A stretch of 57,500 nt of DNA from Prorocentrum cordatum (taxonomy: Eukaryota > Sar > Dinophyceae > Prorocentrales > Prorocentraceae): NCBI GenBank assembly GCA_963575745.1, contig CAUYUJ010016685.1:106045-163544 (forward strand), in the 5' to 3' direction. The notes below the pieces were generated by a model, which worked only from the letters and a program-made list of their open reading frames with translations, was not told where the DNA came from and ran no database searches. This document shows positions 53,049-57,500 of this stretch, piece by piece (position 1 is the first letter of the stretch; every line of letters begins with the position of its first letter). The position numbers were made by a program, and so were the translations under genes.

Positions 53049-53232
53049 CCATAGGATGAAGTCGGGCCTGTCCCTCTACAGGGTGAATATTCAAAAATAG
53101 TGAAGAAGTAAAAAAGCTGTCTGGGGACGATTTGTTTTGTATTTGTTGGCTACGTTTGAGCATTTTTGGAGTATGTTTCCTTTCTCGTCCAAAATTCCCC
53201 TGTAGGAGGGCATGCTCGACCTAACCATAGGA
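53049..53232. mobile_element. TIR element family A, copy 7, in a zinc-finger exon boundary
   Basis: Element 53,057-53,224 (168 bp): TGAAGTCGGGCCTGTCCCTC to GTAGGAGGGCATGCTCGACCTAA. Exact 8-bp flanking repeat CCATAGGA at 53,049-53,056 and 53,225-53,232. In sets B-D the empty site reads CCCGCCCAG/GAGTAC; here CGCCCGCC is left of the element and ATAG/GAGTAC right of it, so the insertion hit the 3' splice junction of finger I and duplicated its AG. Confidence 0.92.
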
Positions 53233-53308
53233 GTACAACGACGCGGCCAAGGACGCCTACGAGGCGAAGGTGATGGCGCACTGCCTCGGGTGCGGCCGCA
53301 GCTTCAAG
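53231..53308 (+). CDS. zinc-finger exon F1 (lead-in and first half of finger I)
   Basis: Encodes EYDNAAKD-type lead-in (EYNDAAKDAYEAKVMAH) and CLGCGRSFK, the first half of finger I with both cysteines; Leu replaces Pro of CPGC. In sets B-E the codons run on into DEATLARHAKAC; here they stop at AAG and resume at 53,793. The 5' edge is ATAG/GAG supplied by the target duplication of the family A element. The 3' edge AAG/GATCGGGC and the next exon edge GCAAG/GACGAG give a GA-AG intron of 484 bp with phase 0, bordered by a direct repeat CAAGGA. CGGGCGAAGA just inside the 5' end and TCTTCCCCG at the 3' end are complementary with one bulge. Confidence 0.72.
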
Positions 53309-53320
53309 GATCGGGCGAAG

Positions 53321-53464
53321 AGAACGGTGCGCGTGCGCGGATCCTGGCAAGGCCCAGCCTTGACCCAGGATCGGTGCACACGCACTCCTATCCAAGGCAG
53401 GAGGGCGTGTGCACCGATGCTGGGCTCAGGATGGGCCTGGCCAGAATCGGTGCGTGTGCACAGT
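53321..53464. mobile_element. foldback repeat J, copy 2, inside intron F1-F2
   Basis: CGGATCCTGGCAAGGCCC...CCAGGATCGGTGCACACGC facing GCGTGTGCACCGATGCTGGG...GGGCCTGGCCAGAATCGG. Relative of 7.16-7.32 kb. Confidence 0.75.
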
Positions 53465-53792
53465 TCTTTCAGGAGGGAAGCAAAACACACAGACGCAATG
53501 AATCGCCGATGCCCCAGAAAATATGGGCACACATGGGAAGTGGGGGGGAAGACGAACCCCAGGAAAGGTTGAAAGATATTGAGAAGCCTGGGATTTGTGT
53601 GTGGTTACTTGTGTGTCCCTGGGCCCCCTCATTCTTTTCCCTGGCATCGCTCGGACGTGTGTCTCTTTTTTTCTCGGCGAGAACCCTGGAGGATCCTCCT
53701 GGACCCTCGGGCAGAAAAAAAAACACGAGCAACCGAAAAAAGTGCCCAGGAAAGGGACGTCTTCGAGCGGCGGCAAAAGTCTTCCCCGCAAG

Positions 53793-53960
53793 GACGAGGC
53801 GACCCTGGCCAGGCACGCCAAGGCCTGCACGGGCGGGGGCGCCCGCGGAGCGCCGCCGGCGCCCGACGAGCCGCCGGGGGCGCGCGGGGCGGGGGCCGAC
53901 GCGGCCGCCCCCGGCGGCGGAGGCGCCCGGCGGCAGGCGGCTCCGCGCACGGTGGTCTGC
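53793..53960 (+). CDS. zinc-finger exon F2 (second half of finger I, linker)
   Basis: Encodes DEATLARHAKACTGGG (His and last Cys of finger I), a Gly/Ala/Pro-rich linker unlike that of B-E, and APRTVVC, the first Cys of finger II. In B-E the next codons are TAC ATC TGC; here the frame breaks at CTACA and the same CTACA recurs at 54,599-54,603, 639 bp on and in the same phase. Just inside the break, ATGGGCCCAGTTTCC is the near-complement of GGAAAATGAGCCCGT at the far end. No AG lies at the inferred acceptor, so this second extra intron is not of GT-AG or GA-AG type, unlike the F1-F2 intron. Confidence 0.72.
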
Positions 53961-53998
53961 TACAGCGGATGGGCCCAGTTTCCACCACCCACCACCAT

Positions 53999-54100
53999 CC
54001 TCCTCCTCCTCCTCCTCCTCCTCCTCCTCCCTCCCTCCTCCTCCTCTCCTCCTTCCTCCTCCTCCTCCTCCTCCTCCTCCTCCTCCTCCTCCTCCTCCTG
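53999..54100 (+). repeat. CTC microsatellite
   Basis: CTCCTCCTCC with few breaks. The only long pyrimidine tract on this strand inside the zinc-finger span. Confidence 0.95.
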
Positions 54101-54329
54101 GGAATATTCCCAGAGAGCCAACGCATTGAAAAAAGCAAGGCGGAGGTTTTTCGTCTTTTCCGCCTCGAGGGGCCCTCGCTGGGCCCCCGGGGACCGTCAA
54201 GCAAGGACTCGGGACGAAGAGCCGGTCCCGGGGAAAGGGTCGGGATTTCCAGGGGCGCCGTCCTGAAAAAATCAGGACGTCGCATGTCTGGGGTTTTCAT
54301 CACCACCACCACCATTGGTAGGTAGGGTA

Positions 54330-54532
54330 GGAGGAGGAGGAGGAGGAGGAGGAGGAGGAGGAGGAGGAGGAGGCAGAGAGGGGTGGCAGAGGAGGAGGAG
54401 GAGGAGGAGGAGGAGGAGGAGGAGGAGGAGGAGAGGAGGAGGAGGAGGAGGAGGAGGAGGAGGAGGAGAGGGAGGAGGAGGCGGAGAGGGAGGAGGAGGA
54501 GGAGGAGGAGGAGGAGGAGGAGGAGGAGGAGC
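54330..54532 (+). repeat. GGA microsatellite
   Basis: GGAGGAGGAG in four blocks. With the CTC tract 230 bp upstream it could form a long imperfect hairpin inside the F2-F3 intron. Confidence 0.95.
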
Positions 54533-54599
54533 AGGACCTCCTCATCCCCCCTTCTCCCGGGTCCTACACATGGTAGTGATGGCGGAAAATGAGCCCGTC

Positions 54600-54635
54600 T
54601 ACATCTGTGGCCGCGAGTTCGGCACGTCTTCCATG
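54600..54635 (+). CDS. zinc-finger exon F3 (first half of finger II, continued)
   Basis: Encodes YICGREFGTSSM, the second Cys and following residues of finger II. With VVC from F2 it rebuilds the usual VVCYICGREFG. The exon would be only about 36 bp long. It ends at the same codon position as A1, B1, C1, D1 and E1, followed by GGCCAGCCAGGC, resembling the GGGCCAGCCGAGC after E1. The matching IHEPQC exon is not found before the window ends, so the gene should continue downstream. Confidence 0.68.
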
Positions 54636-55385
54636 CTTGGCCAGCCAGGCGGGTCCGCTCTCGCGTGCCAGCCAGCCAGGCGGGTGGCAACCGCGGAAGC
54701 CCTGGCAGGGGAATAGCGCGCACATACGAGACCCTCGCAGGGGGATGGCGTGCGCAGAGCAGGACCTCGCGGAGACCTCTGGCAGCGCGGGAGAGCGACC
54801 CTTCGCCAGCGTGACCTGGGGCGGGCCCACCGGGGTCCGCCGATCTATTTGAAAGCGTTGCGAGGGCAGCGCGTTTGCGCGCTCGGGCTTGGCCCCCCGC
54901 GGCCCCCTCCCGAAAAGCCGCGCGCCAAGGTCACGCTTGCTCAGGGCCGATCGATGTTCCTCAGGACGTCGCTTCGCCCAATGTGTGTTGATTCCGTTCG
55001 GCCTGTGTCGGCCATCGTTCCATCACCTACGACGCAGTGAAGGCTCGCGGTGGGCCAGAGCACGTTGGCGCTAACACACGTTCTGAGGATCATCGAGCCT
55101 GGGGTAGCTCTTGTGTGAGGCCGGCGGGCCCGCGGGGCCCGCGGGGGCGTTCGGATGCAGCTTTTGGGAGGTCAAATTCTGATTTAGCCCTGGTCCGAAA
55201 TCCCGCTGAATCCGGCTTAATCCCGCTTGCTCCCGCTTAATATCCTGCTCAATCTGGCTTAATCCCGCTCAATCCGGCTCAAGCCCGCTTGATCCGAGGC
55301 CGACTCTGGCGCAACAGCCCCCCAATGGGGCCTCATCCCCCTCAGTCCCTCCGACGAAAACCTCCCAGCAGCTGCCCCCTATCAG
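54636..55385. other. no gene seen (inferred intron after F3)
   Basis: AATCCCGCT.AAT/GCTTAATCCCGCTTG words repeat at 55,197-55,290. No gene recognised. Confidence 0.45.
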
Positions 55386-55522
55386 GCCAGCCACAACTGG
55401 GGGAGCTGTGGTCCTTACCCCCCTGGGGGACCCATCGATTTCGACACGCCTCTCGAGAGATCGTCGAGGCGATGGGTTCCCCCAGGGGAGTGAGGACCAC
55501 AGCTCCCCCAGTTATGGCTGGT
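55386..55522. mobile_element. foldback element with about 53-bp arms
   Basis: CCACAACTGGGGGAGCTGTG and CCCCCTGGGGGACCCATCG versus CGATGGGTTCCCCCAGGGG and CCACAGCTCCCCCAGTTATG. Loop of about 31 bp. Confidence 0.88.
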
Positions 55523-55590
55523 CGGCCTATAAGGGGCGTTCGGTCTCCTCTCGGGGCGGGAGCGCCCCCACGCGCCGGAGAGCAGCAGCA

Positions 55591-55740
55591 GGGGACCGCT
55601 TGCGAACCCTGCCCCTGCCCCCCACGATTTCTGAGGGGCAGGGTGGGGTCCACACAATCCAGGAGCTCCCGAGCGAAGTGGACCCCCCCCTCCCCCTCAG
55701 AGATCATGGGGGGCAGGGGTAGGGTTCGCAAGGGGCCCCC
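55591..55740. mobile_element. second foldback element with about 60-bp arms
   Basis: CTTGCGAACCCTGCCCCTGC and GAGGGGCAGGGTGGGGTCCA versus GTGGACCCCCCCCTCCCCCT and GGCAGGGGTAGGGTTCGCAA. Starts 68 bp after the first. Confidence 0.85.
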
Positions 55741-55895
55741 CGAGCGGGCCGCGCGGGCACGCCTGCTCGGAGGCCCGGGCGGAGGGCCCCCCGGGCGGGC
55801 GCCGGGCCCTGCCCGGGGCGCGGCGCGCCCCGCGGGGCCGTCCGGCGCCGGGCCGGGGAAGCGGCGCGGGCCTCCGAGAGACAGTCGAGGAGTAC

Positions 55896-56077
55896 CCATC
55901 GGTCGTTGAAAGTAGGTGTGCTTCCATTCCCAGATTCCAATATACTTTAAGCGCCTTCCTACTTTAAGGATCGAGTGGCTTCACCTTCTCCGTCCTCCTT
56001 TGGGGGGCGGACGGAGCCCAATCTACTTTCAACGCCTTCCTACTTCGTGTTTCTACCTGCTTCTTCCGACCGATGGG
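55896..56077. mobile_element. TIR element family B, copy 3
   Basis: CCATCGGTCGTTGAAAGTAG to CTGCTTCTTCCGACCGATGG, with GCGCCTTCCTACTTTA and ACGCCTTCCTACTTC inside, as at 19.17 kb. Confidence 0.8.
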
Positions 56078-56092
56078 CAGCGGTCTCTGTAT

Positions 56093-56303
56093 TTGGACGC
56101 CCGAAATGGGCACGGAAATAATGGGTACAATTCCCAACAGCAAATGTAGTCCCGAACCAACAGCGGCCGCTGTTCGGCAGGCGGCCTCCTGTCTCAAGTG
56201 GACACAGGCCGCGGCGGCGCGGACAGCGAGCCCTGTTCAAATGAACAGGAACTGCTGTTGGGCATCGTGGCCATTCTTTCCATACCCATTTCGGGCGTCC
56301 AAA
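56093..56303 (+). mobile_element. TIR element family C, copy 2
   Basis: TTTGGACGCCCGAAATGGG to CCCATTTCGGGCGTCCAAA, a perfect 19-bp terminal inverted repeat. The interior CCAACAGCGGCCGCTGTT is shared, inverted, with 19.78-19.99 kb. Confidence 0.88.
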
Positions 56304-56370
56304 AGACAGGGCTGTGCAGGCTGCTGCCTCTGGTGTGACGCTGGCGCGTCACGATTTTTGGGGTTGCCGC

Positions 56371-56543
56371 ACTCTGTAAGTCGGGCCTGTCCCTCTACAG
56401 GAGGAGTATTCAAAAATCGTCAAAAAAATAGTCTGGAGACTATTTTTTGACTGTTTTGGGGCATTTTTGGTGTATTTTGGGTGTATTTCCCATTTTCGCG
56501 CAACATTCCCCTGTAGGGCGACAGGCCCGACCTAACTCTATCT
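56371..56543. mobile_element. TIR element family A, copy 8
   Basis: AAGTCGGGCCTGTCCCTCTA to CCTGTAGGGCGACAGGCCCGACCTAA. Flanks ACTCTGTA and ACTCTATC agree at 6 of 8 positions, but the exact edge is ambiguous by one or two bases. Confidence 0.82.
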
Positions 56544-56548
56544 CCCTC

Positions 56549-56733
56549 GTCACCACCCACCAAACCACCCCAACCCAACCCGAAGGCCTCAATTTGCCCT
56601 CCATTTCCAGTGGGGGGGGGTCGGGGAACGTTGATGAAGCACATGGAACCCGTACACCCCCCCCCCTCCCCAACCCGCAATTCGGGTCAAATTCGGGTCT
56701 GCGGGTTGGGTTGGGGTGGTCTGGTAGGTAGCC
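56549..56733. mobile_element. TIR element family D, copy 2
   Basis: ACCAAACCACCCCAACCCAA and, at the other end, GGGTTGGGTTGGGGTGGTCT. Starts within a few bases of family A copy 8. Confidence 0.8.
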
Positions 56734-56899
56734 ACCTCGGGCCCCTTCGCTCATCCCCTTTCCTCGAGGGCGGGGCCGGCCAGGCCCCTTAGCCGTGCCC
56801 GCGGACGGCGTCTGCCGACACTTGAGACATCTGCCGATGCGGCCACGGAGCTCCCGACTCCTTCCGCAGAGGGTGGTGTTGCTCGCCGGGCCCGCGTCT

Positions 56900-57070
56900 C
56901 TGGGCTCGGTGGCTTGGGCCTCCCAGGTGGGGTCGGTCGGAGGACCGCGCCGCATCGTCGATGCATCGGGGATGCGGCTCGATGTGGAGCTCGAATGTCT
57001 CTGCCCCGACGACGCCGATGCTTCGCCGACGCAGCCGATACATCGCCGATGCGGCTCGATCGCCCGATCC
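56900..57070 (-). repeat. GATGC-rich repeat K, inverted copy
   Basis: GCCTCCCAGGTGGGGTCGGT, CGCCGCATCGTCGATGCATC and CATCGCCGATGCGGC, the reverse-complement order of 17.54-17.69 kb. Confidence 0.6.
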
Positions 57071-57375
57071 CATTCATACTCGGACGTGTTTGGGAGGCCT
57101 CGAAATAGTCTCGCGTCCTCTCCCTCCTCAACCTCATTCTCCCCTCAGTGAGCAGGCTAGCCCAATATTATGTTGTTCTAACCTGCTTTAGTTAGCCTTG
57201 GTCATCCAGAAGACTGTGAAGCACCAAGACAATACTGAGAATGGAGGCGTTCCCCGTGTCGGTCCCAGGGAGGCGACACTCGTTCAGTCGGACAGACACT
57301 GCTTCGACACCTTTCTGGGTGCTCCAAATGATTCCTGGGATGTGGTCTTCAAGTACGATGGGAACAACATACACT

Positions 57376-57500
57376 GGAGATCCATGCCAAGAAACGCCCT
57401 GCTTGCCTCCAGGGTGCCCTGGGTTTCTTGGGTTTCGATGGTTTTGCTATGGATAGCGTGGCGCTCCCACACCAGAAATCAGTGGACGTCCTGGGGTCGC
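57376..57500 (+). repeat. dispersed repeat G, copy 4 (cut by window end)
   Basis: GGAGATCCATGCCAAGAAAC, GCCTCCAGGGTGCCCTGGGT, TTCGATGGTTTTGCTATGG and GACGTCCTGGGGTC. Confidence 0.7.

Noticed and set aside
1-57500. tRNA, rRNA, promoter boxes and terminators
   Set aside because: No cloverleaf or rRNA motif was recognised by eye, and dinoflagellate-type promoters have no signal I can call reliably. A tRNAscan/Infernal run would decide.

Overview
This window looks like nuclear DNA of a dinoflagellate or a close relative. That is an inference from GC-rich, very gene-sparse sequence, huge amounts of simple and dispersed repeats, a LINE with an endonuclease plus reverse transcriptase, and coding exons only tens to a few hundred bases long whose introns mostly lack GT-AG ends. 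No rRNA, tRNA, bacterial operon, CRISPR array or spliced-leader sequence was recognised.

The one clear host-type coding signal is a set of exons for a C2HC zinc-finger protein of the ZC2HC1/ZNF474 type. Two finger types alternate without a break on the + strand: finger I (EYNDAAKDAYEAK, then CPGC...HAKAC) and finger II (CYICGREFG...IHEPQC, then KPLPQRP). Exons lie at 6.7, 16.8 and 20.7 kb (set A), 27.3-28.0 (B), 29.4-30.1 (C), 31.5-32.2 (D), 46.8-47.7 (E) and 53.2-54.6 kb (F). They are either one giant gene of at least 48 kb with repeat-filled introns, or a tandem array of paralogues. Sets B, C and D come from a recent tandem duplication with a 2,084-bp period.

Finger II is always cut by an intron at the same place. 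The two ends of that intron are complementary, and the complementary sequences differ between copies in a matched way. Set F has two extra introns, and set A one, at places where B-E are uninterrupted. The two extra F introns have short direct repeats at their borders and inverted repeats just inside them. The same DNA carries at least five families of small terminal-inverted-repeat elements. The best (family A, eight copies, about 140-170 bp) makes 8-bp target duplications, and one copy sits exactly in an exon boundary of set F. This points to transposon-like intron formation (introners) caught in progress.

Layout: 0.1-6.3 kb, repeats and family A copies; 6.7 kb, first zinc-finger exon; 7.7-15.2 kb, an 89-bp minisatellite with a degenerate LINE between its two blocks; 15.5-21 kb, inverted-repeat elements, purine tracts and exons A2/A3; 22-26 kb, an unrecognised region with a repeated GTATCCCCACCAG motif and broken coding-like pieces; 27.3-32.2 kb, zinc-finger triplication; 32.2-46.5 kb, CAA/GTT/CAT microsatellites, a 42-bp minisatellite, a 600-bp dispersed repeat in three tandem pairs and a PIF1-like helicase fragment; 46.7-47.7 kb, set E; 48-53 kb, dispersed repeats; 53.2-54.6 kb, set F; 55.3-56.8 kb, two palindromes and four inverted-repeat elements packed end to end.
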